Source: Flaccisagitta enflata
Lineage: Eukaryota > Chaetognatha > Sagittoidea > Aphragmophora
Reading direction: 5' to 3'
DNA: 64,000 nt
NCBI GenBank assembly: GCA_965153355.1
Contig: OZ231127.1
Location: 85,498,001-85,562,000 of the forward strand
Under the pieces are notes generated by a model. The model searched no databases. It had not been told where the DNA came from and saw only the letters and a program-made list of their open reading frames with translations. The position numbers and the translations under genes are program-made. This document shows, one piece after another, positions 52,331 through 63,411 of this stretch (position 1 is the stretch's first letter; each line of letters begins with the position of its first letter).

Positions 52331-55300
52331 ACAGGTACTGCCACCTTCAGGATTTGGAATACGTTGAGAAGTCAGGAAAAAAAGGTCAACGTCGCGCAAG
52401 TCACATCAGTCAACAAGAAAAGAAAAAAAATATGATGATGGTACAGATTCTCAATCGATTTAAAGCACTATCTTTGGGAGATTCGGTCGGTCTGCTCATG
52501 GCAGCAAATATCTCTCAATATTCATTGTCATTTCTATATCATGATTTCTCATTGAACCCAGCTTCCGTCTCATACATCATTAATTGGTTTGTGCATTTAG
52601 TGATATTTCATTAGTAGGGGATTGATCTGTGCCATTTCATCTGCCCCATTCTGCACCATCAGTAGCCCGAGCGCCAGATACCGAATCCTAGGTCCGCCGA
52701 TATAACTGATACTCTCTCGACCTTTAAACAACACCAATGATCGTGCACGACAACTCTTGACAACAGTCCTCATCCTCTGGACAACGCCTCGCCGGCATTC
52801 GAAATCGATTCACTTCATTTAATTACTGCGATCAATTCACGACTTCCACGAAGCGGGCATACGCATCATTCACGCGGACAAGCGAGGTTCTTTTAAACCA
52901 AGAACGAGCGGTCTTGCCCTTGGGTGGCAACGAATTTCCGATCTTTGCAAAACGTCTTTTCTCTAACAAGGTGAGATGGTTTCAGCAAAATGGAGGTTGT
53001 TGTAAGGTTGAGTTCAAGTTGAGTTGAGGTGAGGAATTATTCGAGGTTTGGGTTTGGGATTTGGTTAAGGGTTAGGAATCGAGTTGAGTTTAGGGTTAGG
53101 GATTGGGTTGAGTTTAGGGTTAGGGATTGGATTGAAAAGTAGAATCGAATAGGCTTAGGATTGCTGAGAATAGCTTAGATTCAAGCAGAGTTTATGGTTA
53201 GGTTTAAACTCAAGCGTAAAAGTATATACTTTTATAACGTTTACCTAACCCTAACCCTAAACCCAAGGACGCTCATGATGGGTGCATGTCGCTCACTTAC
53301 TGAAACATTACCCCTAACCTCCTAACCACACCCAAACCCTAACCCTAACCTTATTTGACTTCACTTTGGAGGTATATAAGAGGGTTAGGTTAGGCTTGAC
53401 TCTTACTGTTGAGGCATATGTCATGGGTTAGGGTTAGGGTTAAACTTCACTTTGGAGGTTTATGTTGCAGGGTTAGGGTTAGGGTTAGGTTTGACTTCAC
53501 TTTTGGGGTGTATGTTGCGGGTTAGGGTTAGGGTTGAGGGTTAGGGTTGGAGTGGAGAGGTTAGGGTTAGGGTTTGGGTTAACCCTAACCCGCTTATGTA
53601 AGTGAATGGGATTGGGTAGAGTTTAGGGTTAACCCTAACTTGTGTATGTAAGTGAATGGGATTGGGTAGAGTCTAGGGTTAGGTATTGTGTTGAGTTTAG
53701 GTTTAGGGATTAGGTAGAGTTTAGGCTTAGGGAATGGGTTGAGTTTAGGGTTAGGGCTAATGAGTTTAGGTTAGGCTGAGTTTATGGTTAGGATTGGGCT
53801 GAGATTAGGGTTAGGATTGGGTTGAGTTTAGGGTTAGGGACTGGGCTGAGGTTAGGGTTAGGGATTGGGCTGAGTTTAGGGTTAGGGACTGCTGAGATTA
53901 GGTTAGGATTGGTTGAGATTATGGTTAGGGATTGGGTTGAGATTAGGGTTAGGGATTGCTGAGTTTAGGTTAGGATTGGGTTGAGTTTAGGTTAGGTTGC
54001 GTTTAGGGTTAGGGATTGGGTTGAGTTTAGGGTTAGGGATTGGGTTGAGTTTAGGGTTAGAGATTGGGTTGAGGTTAGGATTGGGTTGGAAAGTTTAGGG
54101 TTAGGGATTGGGTTGAGTTTAGGGTTAGGGATTGGGTTGAGTTTAGGGTTAGGGATTGGGTTGAGTTTAGGGTTAGGGATTGGGTTGAGTTTAGGGTTAG
54201 GGATTGGGTTGAGTTTAGGGTTAGGGATTGGGTTGAGTTTAGGGTTAGGGATTGGGTTGAGTTTAGGGTTAGGGATTGGGTTGAGTTTAGGGTTAGGGAT
54301 TGGGTTGAGTTTAGGGTTAGGGATTGGGTTGAGTTTAGGGTTAGGGATTGGGTTGAGTTTAGGGTTAGGGATTGGGTTGAGTTTAGGGTTAGGGATTGGG
54401 TTGAGTTTAGGGTTAGGGATTAAGCAGTTGAGGTTAGGATTGATTATTTAGTTAGATTGCTGAGTTTAGGGTTAGGATTATTGAGCTTAGGGTTAGGGAT
54501 TGGGTTGAGTTTAGGTCAATTCCTGTCGCAGGCAGTCATCTTGCCGCAGGCAAAGTCAATCTCTTGCCACAGGCAAGTCAACTTTGCCGCAGTATAAGTC
54601 AACTTGCCGCAGGCAAGCCAACTTTTGCCGCAGGGGCAAGTCAACTTTGCCGCAGGCACACTCTGACTTTGCCGCAGGTAGTCAATCTGTCAAAGAGGGG
54701 CAAAGTCAACGAACAGCAGGCAAAGTCAACTTTGCCGCAGGCAAAGTCAACTTTGCTGCAGGCACAATTTGACTTTGCCGCAGGTAAAGTCAACTTTGCC
54801 GCAGGTAAAGTCAACTTTGCCGCAGGTAAAGTCAACTTTGCCGCAGGTAAAGTCAACTTTGCCGCAGGTAAAGTCAACTTTGCCACAGGTAAAGTCAACT
54901 TTGCCGCAGGCAAAGTCAACTTTGCCGCAGGCACAGTTTGACTTTGCCGCAGGCAAAGTCAACTTTGCTGCAGGCACAGATTGACTTTGCCGCAGGCAAT
55001 GTTTGACTTTGCCGCAGGCAAAGTTTGACTTTGCCGCAGGCAAAGTTTGACTTTGCCGCAGGCAAAGTTTGACTTTGCCGCAGGCAAAGTTTGACTTTGC
55101 CGCAGGCGTAGTTTGACTTTGCTGCAGGCAAAGTCAACTTTGTCGCAGGCAGGCAGGTAAGCGGAGGTCAACATTTACAGTTATGCTATCTAACCCTTGA
55201 TGTTATTTTTCACCTCCACAGATTATCGACGAGATTGATCTGAGACGATGCTTTATGGACGTGGATCGTGTTTTCAAGAAACAGCGTGGGATTGTGCTGT

Positions 55301-55389
55301 CATTGAAACAGTGGGAAAAACTCGCAAAAGCCATTCCTTACATTGATGCAAAAATCGCTGTTGTTAAAAGTCATATGAAAAAAAGTTGA
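52331..55389 (+). CDS. Putative PC4/SUB1-like coactivator-domain gene
   Basis: PC4-type proteins bind single-stranded DNA and assist RNA polymerase II transcription; this gene is assigned only by pattern. The best-supported exons are about 52,767-52,970 (acceptor ACAACAG|TCC, donor AACAAG|GTGAGA) and 55,222-55,389 (acceptor CTCCACAG|ATT, stop TGA). Both are phase 0. Joined they give ...VLPLGGNEFPIFAKRLFSNK followed by IIDEIDLRRCFMDVDRVFKK and QRGIVLSLKQWEKLAKAIPY. This mimics the PC4 fold: glycine-rich strand, basic strand, then a G-I-x-L-S-x-x-Q-W helix. An earlier exon may be 52,331-52,437 (LQDLEYVEKSGKKGQRRASH), preceded by TCTCTTTCAG; its link to the others is uncertain. The start codon is not identified. 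The 2.25-kb intron consists of telomere-like and 21-bp minisatellites. ATTAAA follows the stop. Confidence 0.5.
52980..54525. repeat. Telomere-like minisatellite inside the putative intron
   Basis: Degenerate TTAGGG/TTGGGT units with short CCCTAA runs in the opposite sense (about 53,245-53,350). Then comes a near-perfect 24-bp array (54,086-54,420, about 14 units), each made of the hexamers TTAGGG, TTAGGG, ATTGGG and TTGAGT. Confidence 0.95.
54530..55160. repeat. 21-bp self-palindromic minisatellite, type a
   Basis: Units ACTTTGCCGCAGGTAAAGTC plus A, so ACTTTGCC and GGTAAAGT nearly pair within each unit. From about 54,930 the flank switches to TTTGACTTTGCC variants. The long frames here exist because the unit length is divisible by three. 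Confidence 0.95.
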
Positions 55390-55429
55390 TTCAATTAAAC
55401 TCGGTGCGACACTTAACTTAGGATTTTTG

Positions 55430-55700
55430 TGGCTGGGTGTCAGGGTGGCTGCGGCCGGGTGGTAGGGTGACCGGGTGGTAGGGTGGCCGGGTGGTAAGGT
55501 GGCCGGGTGGTAAGGTGGATGGGTGGCCGGGTGGTAAGGTGGCCGGGTGGTAATTCATTGAAATTAGAAGGGGGTGTCTATTTTGGATAGGGGTGGCAAA
55601 AATCAATCAAAGGGTGGCCAGGGTGGCTGAAAGGGTGGTAAATGCCACCCTTTCAGCCACCCTGGCCACCCTTCCACCCTATTGGAGACAGCCATTTGAC
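55430..55700. repeat. GGGTGGCC-type minisatellite with an inverted end
   Basis: GGTGGCCGGGTGGTAAGGTG units at 55,440-55,555. AGGGTGGCCAGGGTGGCTGA near 55,612 is mirrored by TCAGCCACCCTGGCCACCCT near 55,650. Confidence 0.8.
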
Positions 55701-57690
55701 AAATGATCCGGACTAGGGAGTTTAAGGTTAGAGATTGGGTTGAGTTAAGGGTTAGGGACTGGGTTGAGTTTAGGGTTAAGGAGTGTATTGAGTTGAAGGT
55801 TAGGGAGTATATTGAGTTTAGGGTTAAATAATGGGTTGAGTGTAGGGTTAGGGATTGGATTGAGTTTAGGTTTGGGGACTGGGTTGAGTTTAGGGTTAGG
55901 GATTGGGTTGAAATTAAGGTTAGGGACTGAGTTGAATTTAGGGCTAGAGACTGGGTTGAAGTTGAGGTTCGAGATTGGGTTAGATTTAAGGCAAAGTTGA
56001 CTTTGCCTCTGCTAAGTCAATTTCGCAATGAGCAAAAGTCAACTTTGCCAATGGTAAAGCACGCTTTGCCAATGGTAAAGTACACTTTGCTATTGGTAAA
56101 GTACACTTCGCCATTGGTAAAGTACACTTTGCCAATGGTAAAATACGCTTTGCCAATAATAAAATACACTTTATGGTATTATACACATTGCCAATGGTAA
56201 AGTATATTTTGCCAATGGTAAAATACGCTTTGCCTATGGTAAAGTACACTTTGCCAGTGGTAAAGTACACATTGCCAATGGTATAATACACTTTGCCAAT
56301 GGTATAGTACACTTTGTCAATGGTATAGTACACTTTGCTAATGGTATAATACACTTTGCCAATGGTATAGTACACTTTACCAATGGTAAAGTACACTTTG
56401 CCAATGGTAAAGTACACGTTGCCAATGGTATAATACACTTTGCCAATGGTATAGTACACTTTGCCAATGGTATAGTACACTTTGCCAATGGTATAGTACA
56501 CTTTGCCAATGGTAAAGTATACTTTGCCAATGGTAAAGTACACCCGACCAATAGTAAAGTACACTTTACCGATGGTAAAGTATACATTGCCAGTAGTAAA
56601 GTATATTTTGCTGATAGTATAGTGGGGGGGGCCTTAGGGGTGGGGGGTGGCCTTAGGAGTGGGGGGTGGCCTTAGGGGTGGGGGTGGCCTCAGGAGTAGG
56701 GGTAGCTTCAGGAGTAGGGTGTGGCTTCAGGAGTGGGGGGTGGCTTCAGGTTAAGAGTTAGGGACTGGGTTGGGTTTAGGGTTAGTGAGTGTATTGAGTT
56801 TAGGGTCAGGGAGTGTATTGAGTTTAGGGTTAGGTATTGGGTTGAGTTTAGGGTTGGGGATTGGGTTGAGTTTAAGGTTAGGGACTGAGTTGAGTTTAAG
56901 GTTAAGGACTGAGTTGAGTTTTGGGCTAGAGACAGGGTTGAGTTTGAGGCTAGAGATTTGGTTACATTTAAGGCAAAGTTGACTTTGCTTTTTGCTAAGT
57001 CAATTTCGCAATGAACAAAAGTCAACTTTGCCAATAGTAAAGTACGCTTTGGCAATGGTAAAGTACACTTTGCTATTGGTTAAGTACACCTGCCATTGAT
57101 AAAATTCACTTTGCAAATGGCAAAGTACACTTTGCTAATGGTAAAGATCACTTTGCCAATGGTAAAATACGCTTTGCCAATGGTAAAGTGCACTTAGCCA
57201 ATAGTAAAATACACTTAGCCAATAGTAAAGTACACTTTGCCAATAGTAAAGTACACTTTGCCAATAGTAAAGTACACTTTGCCAATAGTAAAGTACACTT
57301 TGCCAATAGTAAAGTACACTTTGCCAATGGTAAAGTACACTTTGCCAATGGTAAAGTACACTTTGCCAATGGTAAAATACGCTTTGCCAATGGTAAAGTA
57401 CACTTTGCCAATGGTAAAGTACACCCGACCGATAATAAAGTACACTTTACCAATGATAATGTACACTTTACCAATGGTAAAGTATACATTGCCTATAGTA
57501 AAGTATATTTTGCCGATAGTATAGTGGGGGTGGCCTTAGGGGTGGGGGGTGGCCTTAAGGGTGGCCTCAACAGTTTTCTTTGCTTTTTTATGGGGGTGGC
57601 CAAGTTTCTTCAAGGGGTGGCCAAAAATCTAATAGGGGTGGCCAAAAATCCAAAAGGGGTGGCAGGGGTGGCGCCACCCTTAAGAATTTT
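55700..57690. repeat. Two tandem copies of a composite minisatellite cassette
   Basis: Each copy is, in order: a TTAGGG-like 24-bp array, a unique linker (GCAAAGTTGACTTTGC, AAGTCAATTTCGCAATGA), then a 21-bp type-b array (ACTTTGCCAATGGTAAAGTA plus C), then GATAGTATAGTGGGGG and GGGGTGGCCTTAGG units. Copy 1 is about 55,700-56,750 and copy 2 about 56,750-57,560. GGGGTGGCCAAAAATC units close the block. Confidence 0.9.
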
Positions 57691-58310
57691 TAGGAGTATT
57701 AAATAACGAACTCGATCCGAAAATTTTATAAAGTTTAAAAAAAAATCAGCTTAATCGATCAATTTTTACAAGTTTTATGACTATTTTTAGTTTTGCCCAA
57801 AAACTAATTTGCATAATTTATGTTTATTAAAGATAGCTGTAAAACCTGTAAAAATGGTCTGGGAGAGCTGATTTTTTTTTTTGATAACTATACAAAATTT
57901 TCCAGACAATCGAATGAAATAGGTTACAACCTTGGAAAATGAAGTCTTGATGAGGTTAAGTCACAAATTGTAGTTTAAGAGACGCAAATGAATTAACTCA
58001 ATAGAGGAACCTTTAATTTGCCTAGATCTCAAATATTTTATGCTAAAAATAAAATCAGAATACCTAAAATTTATCCTCCAGTCTAAATCGTCATTGCTCC
58101 CATCGTACTGTAGCTGTTCAAGGAAGCTTGTTCATGAAAGGCATCCTCACGCAGAGATCTTAAATGAACAAATGAAATATCTGAAAAGTTCTTTCATTTC
58201 TTTGGGTGGAAATAAGTTTCTCATATTGTATTGTAAGTGGTGTTTCTTTTTCCAAAATGTTGTTCATGTGCGCATGGCGTTGCGTTAGTTCGAGAGTACA
58301 AAAGACTGAC
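57691..58310. other. Region where the last MCTP exon is expected
   Basis: AT-rich. No exon encoding the usual MCTP C terminus after WGINK was recognised on the minus strand. Confidence 0.4.
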
Positions 58311-61300
58311 CTTATTGATACCCCAGAGTAGGATGATAATTCTGCATGGTATGAAATAGAGAAGCGTGGCGACGACGGAGAGGATGACGACGGCAAATAT
58401 GGACATAAAAGGCACGGTCCAATTGAAAGTGTTCTTTATTCTCTCGCCAAACGAAGCGATCTCGTCCATGGCCTCTTGCACCGTCAAACATATGTCCTGA
58501 AAAAAAAAATCAATAGTAATGAATCAAGACAGTTGAAATCTGTGGGCCCCTTAACAGGGAGCGAGATCTGTACCTTCATGTTTGCGTGTGTAGGGCGTTG
58601 GTGGGAGCTTTGGTGAAAGCTTTGGTGGGGGTTGGGGTGTGGATTGGATGCCCCTGCCCACCCGTCCGCAACGATACTGTGACCCAACGTCACTCGTTTA
58701 AGTCCTATTATCGTCACACCTGAACAGCTTGCAGTTTCTCTTTGAAAGTTCGTTTGGTTTCTTTCTCCGACTTTTCCTCATCTTCATCATCATCGGCATC
58801 GTCGAAACTTCCTTGTTCAGAGAGAACAGCGTCGCCCTCGGACGACGTGTCAGAATCTTTGTAATGTTGCGAAATGGCATAAACAAAGTAATTCTTCCCT
58901 GTCAAACGGAAGGTCAAAGAAGGTGAGTCCACCGTGAACATAACAGAGAGGACGCCCGGCCGCTCGAAAATGCTATTGGGCAATGAATGGGCTAGGGAGT
59001 GGTTAAATTTCTTGTTAGGGGGTAAAAGGGTCAACCCCTAATTTTTCAGAAAGTAATAAAACCAAGTGCTGAAGTTTATTTCATTAAGAAATTCAGTCGT
59101 TAACTATCATTTCGTTCCTGGATCGAAGTGAATTTCACCCTATCACTTACTAAAGGTAATACAAGAGCAAGAAGAGGCACAATCACGTAAACTTACCAAA
59201 TATCACCAAAAACGTTAACGGCAACATGTATAATTCAAAATTCCAGACAGTTAATACGAAAACGAAGAAAGCAGTAGCACTTCGAGCCTGTACATATGGA
59301 GAGAATGGTCAACAATACAAAGCTTCAAGTATGTATTACCAATCGTGCAACACAAACAACCAACAAGCGGTGGTACCTTTGATTCCCAACTGAAGCAGCT
59401 ACTAATGAAGCGTCCAGTATCGTAAAAGACCATCGCAATCAGATGAATTCTACTCAAATTTCTCTTCATGATGTGGATGCGAAATCTTTTCTCTTCCACC
59501 ATGAACTTTTCCTCCTTGGGCTTAATTGTGCATAAACAAGCTGTAAATGAAAGAGTCAGGGGTGTATATCAATGAGTCGCTTTTGATTCCCCCCCCCCCC
59601 CTTGATTTTCTTCCCCGCAACGCGTCGCTTCGCGTTTTTTTTACCTATGCTTTTCTTCCCTATATAGCAATAAAACAATGTAGTTAAGGTTTAAATAGTA
59701 TAAAATTATGTTTCACTAATTGTGTTTTTTAAATTTGTACTGTCAATAGTTATATTTTTCTCAAATTTCCTTTTTTTCTCTTTTTTCCCCCTTTGATTTC
59801 CTTCCCCATCTCCAGACCCTTTGATTTTCCCCCCCCCCCGGGGAGAGGGGGGAACTCAATAATATACAGGCCTGAAAAACTAACATTCGAAACAAACAAA
59901 AAACATTCCATCTTACCTTTGACCGTATTAAAGATGAGGTCCATTTCTAGTTGAATGCAACCCTTGACTCTTGAAGTCAGTTTTTTGTCTTTTAATTGAT
60001 ACCACCTGAGTAAAAAAAACAGGTTTCTTTTCTGGTTAGTTGATTGGGGGAGGGCGGGGGGGGGGTGTCGGGTCAGAAAGACTAATGAGAGTAGTGAGAG
60101 CGAAGTGGAAATTGTAGAACAGTGAAATTGACAAACAGTGACACTGTCATACCGGCGTTCTCCGGGGCGAATGGTGAGCAGTGGAATGGCGACTTTGCCC
60201 AGAAATTCCGGCGGTTTATTCCGATCTTCGTCAAATACTTCCAACTCCAGAGCGCAATGAATGTCTTTGACCTGAACATGTGGAAATGAAAAAAAAATCT
60301 ACCTATTCAGAGTAATCATTTTACAAATGCACTGAATACTATGATGTACTGAGTGTATACAGCACCTTCCAAGCAAACCCGGCTAAAACTGGAGGATTAA
60401 TTTTTGTTATTTCAATTTCATTTCCCAAACTTCATTTTTTGTATCTAACTTAATTAAAAGATATTTAATTCCTTGAACATATTTGGCTGTCAAAAAAAAA
60501 AATAATTCATGAAATCAAAGTGCATGAAGACATCAATATGGAGTGTTCTAACCCAGACTATTGGATTAAGCAGAAAATTTTACTTATCCTGGGCTACAAG
60601 AACAGCTCAATCAGACAATTATTTCAGGTTTAACAGCTATTTTAAGTTTTTAAGGACGATTGTCTCAGAATAATTTAAGACATTTGTCCTTAAAAACTTT
60701 AAATGGCTATAAAACCTAAAATAATAGTCTGCTTGAGCTATTCTTGTAATCTAGGATAAGTAATATTTTCTGCTGATTCCAATGGTCTGTGTTAGAACAC
60801 TCTATATGGATGTCTTCATGCACTTTGATTTCACGAGTTTTTTTTTTGACAGCCAAATATGTTCAAGGAATTAAGCATCTTTATATTAAGTAAGATACAA
60901 AGAATAGAGTTTAGAAAATAAAATAAAAGTAATAAAAATTAATCCTCCAGTTTTAGCCGGGTTTGCTCGGAAGGTACTGTACTTTACACTAACGTCTCTA
61001 CGATTGATTCTCAGTTAGCTTCGCAGCCTAACCTGAAGAGTAAATACTTTGCCCCACTCGGGGCAGACAGTCTTGTATTCGGTCTGAGTTTGGAGTCTAG
61101 CGTTGATTAGTTGCAAAATGACAAAAGGATCAGACTTGCCACCCAAATCCGCCGCCACCAATCCTTGGGCTTTGATCACTTTCACCTGGATCAGTATAGA
61201 ATCATGAAATGAGGTCGTCTTCACTGAACTTTATTAAACCTAATTATCAATAGGCGGAGGCATTGCAATCTTTTGGTTCAAATTAACGTTATTACCTGAA

Positions 61301-63378
61301 TCCATCCAACATCAGCCAAATCCCTATAAGAATTCCACAGCCCGTATTTTTCCTGCAATGGAAGCAAGAAAAATAACTAGGTTAAAGGTTATGAACGCGA
61401 CTTTTAAGTCGCGTGCTACGCAATTCTACGACCCGCGAAATCTGCCCATCCATCTGTCCATATAACTTATTTACGGTTTTTACTGCCCTTACCCCGCCGC
61501 AAGCAACGTTGACGTAGCCGTGTATCCGGCCTTGTTAACGGAAAAAATCTGAACAGTATCTGGGTCCGCGACGGAAGGGGGTTAAAGATCACCAATTCCG
61601 TAAGATCGCTATGACCAAAAGATCGCTAACCCTATAAGTTCGCCAAAACTATAAGTATTTACATTTAGAGCCGCCATACAAAGTTTCATGCAAATCCGTT
61701 GAAAAATGACAAAGTTATGCACGTTTTTCACTTTTAGGCTAGTAAGGTGGTTAAGTGGTAGGCTGGTTTAAATAAATAGTGTGCGTATGTTGAGTTCTTC
61801 CATTTAGAGACTCCATACCAAGTTTCAACCAATTTGGTTGAAAAATGTCCAATTTATGTAAGTTTTAACTTTTAGGCCGGTAAGCTGGTTGGGTGGTAGG
61901 TTGGTTTGGCCGGTTAGCATGCTCAAACATAAATCACATACATGTGTTGAGTCCTTCCATTTAGAGACTTCATACCAAATTTCAACCAAATTGGTTGAAA
62001 AACGCCAAAGATATGCACATTTATCACTTTTTGGTTGGTAGGCTGGTTGGGTGGTAGGCTGGTTTGACAGGATAAATAGTGCGCATATGTTGAGTTCTTC
62101 CATTTAGAGACCCCATACCAAGTTTCAACCAAATTAGTTGAAAAATGACAAAGTTATGCAAGTTTTTCACTTTAAGGCCGGTTGGCTGGTTGGGTGGTAG
62201 GTCGGTTTGGCCGGTTAGCATGCTCAAATGCATATAAATCATATACATATGTTGAGGCCTTCCATTTAGAGACTCCATACCAAATTTCAACCAAATTGGT
62301 TGAAAAATGCCAAAGTTATACGCATTTTTCACTTTTAGGCTGGTAGGCTGGTTGGGTGGTAGGCTGGTTTGACAGGATAAATAGTGTGCATATGTTGAGT
62401 TCTTCCATTTAGAGACTCCATACCAAGTTTCAACCAAATCAGTTGAAAAATGACAAAGTTATGCAAGTTTTTCACTTTTAGGCGGGTTGGCTGGTTGGGT
62501 GGTAGGTCGGTTTGGCCGGTTAGCATGCTCAAATGCATATAAATCATATACATATGTTGAGGCCTTCCATTTAGAGACTCCATACCAAATTTCAGCTAAA
62601 TTGGTTGAAAAATGCCAAAGTTATGCACGTTTTTCACTTTTAGGCCGGTAGGCTGGTTGGGCCGGTTGGGTTGGTCGGATCACAAAAATCGGATAGGATG
62701 TAAAGCGCCTTACCCTAGTACAACTTCCCACCAAATATGAACCAAATCGGTCAAAGCATAAAAAAGTTATCCATTTTTTAAAATCCGGGACGACGACAAC
62801 GACGACAACGACGACGACACCCACCCGCCTTGAATTATAGTCCGCGTCGGAATGATATTCCGTCGCGGACAAAAATGAATAAAACTATCGATGGGTATGT
62901 CGCATAAAGTTACATCTCTGACCACCCTCATACCTGCAGGATCGATCTTTCTTTGGGATCTGGTGCGAAAGTGCTCAAGTCGGAAATGGTTTCCGACCCT
63001 GAAGAGCTGGAAATTGTCAACAAAAGTCGTATAATTCCGGCTCCATCCTCCAAACCCTGCTCAACGTTGTGAGTCCTCTCGGGCTCGAAAGCCGACAAGT
63101 CGATCGTAGCTCGGCCCATGAAATCGTCCTTGCCCGCGAAGTCGTGATCGTATACCACCAAGTCCAACACTTTAGACTGCGCGATTAATGAAGTTGATTG
63201 AGAATATGATGATAACACACAATAACATCTTTTTTACGTGCGAACATGTCTACTACCATGCGCAATAGAGTATTGGCACATTGAAGTACCTGATCCTCGA
63301 AGACGTGCATTTCAAATTGTTCGTTCCATTTTGGGTTGAGAGTGCCACTCTTCACCTTGCTTTTGTACTTCTCTTTTC
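58311..63378 (-). CDS. Multiple C2 and transmembrane domain protein (MCTP), ten exons, both ends missing
   Basis: MCTPs are ER/endosomal membrane proteins whose C2 domains bind calcium and lipids. Minus-strand exons: 63378-63290, 63176-62934, 61352-61296, 61185-61033, 60271-60153, 60005-59917, 59540-59377, 59287-59197, 58898-58720, 58496-58311. All have GT/AG borders and matching phases, about 456 codons in total. Order: the end of one C2 domain ([40 protein letters not shown]); a linker; a complete C2 domain ([51 protein letters not shown]); then the C-terminal region with a membrane segment ([20 protein letters not shown]), an acidic loop ([17 protein letters not shown]), [17 protein letters not shown] and a last membrane segment ending WGINK. 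Acidic residues in both C2 loops support calcium binding. Upstream exons lie beyond the 16-bp array; the final exon was not found. MCTP1 versus MCTP2 type was not resolved. Confidence 0.92.
58615..58706. mobile_element. SINE-like repeat family B in an MCTP intron
   Basis: GATGCCCCTGCCCACCCGTC then CGCAACGATACTGTGACCCA and ACGTCACTCGTT. It nearly fills the 220-bp intron between exons 58720 and 58496. Confidence 0.65.
60360..60979. mobile_element. Fold-back Tc1/mariner-like non-autonomous element in an MCTP intron
   Basis: Ends CAGCACCTTCCAAGCAAACC and GTTTGCTCGGAAGGTACTG are inverted, with TA on both sides (60,358-60,359 and 60,980-60,981). The arms of about 300 bp pair nearly end to end. They meet at AAGGACGATTGTCTCAGAAT. 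No transposase. A truncated copy is at 47.2 kb. Confidence 0.85.
61396..61537. mobile_element. SINE-like repeat family A in an MCTP intron
   Basis: Degenerate head AAGTCGCGTGCTACGCAATT, CATCCATCTGTCCATA, core TACTGCCCTTACCCCGCCGC, tail GTAGCCGTGTATCCGGCCTT. Confidence 0.6.
61655..62665. repeat. Higher-order satellite in an MCTP intron
   Basis: Seven units share CCATTTAGAGACTCCATACC, GTTGAAAAATGACAAAGTTA and GGCTGGTTGGGTGGTAGG. The six spaced starts (about 61,799, 61,958, 62,099, 62,262, 62,405 and 62,567) alternate about 160 and 142 bp. Longer units carry TTTGGCCGGTTAGCATGCTC, and shorter ones TTTGACAGGATAAATAGTG. Confidence 0.85.
62786..62825. repeat. Short (GACGACAAC)-type repeat
   Basis: Imperfect GAC/AAC triplets after the satellite. 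GTCCGCGTCGGAATGATATT then CCGTCGCGGAC forms a small hairpin at 62,841-62,871. Confidence 0.6.
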
Positions 63379-63411
63379 CTTATGTCAAAATGAATAATGA
63401 AAAAGAAATAA

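Noticed and set aside
54086-54451. Gly-Leu repeat protein (LGLGIGLS repeated)
   Set aside because: The 24-bp telomere-like unit is divisible by three and has no stop in this frame. No coding signals outside the array.
53240-54520. True chromosome end
   Set aside because: Unique sequence, exons and the MCTP gene continue beyond it, and the repeats are degenerate and in both orientations.
55986-57706. Repeat proteins such as YFTIGKV or LPLAKCT on both strands
   Set aside because: The 21-bp minisatellite keeps all frames open on both strands; a real gene would not.
62024-62583. Minus-strand repeat frames ([10 protein letters not shown] type)
   Set aside because: They follow the intronic satellite unit; the MCTP exons flanking it define this as intron.
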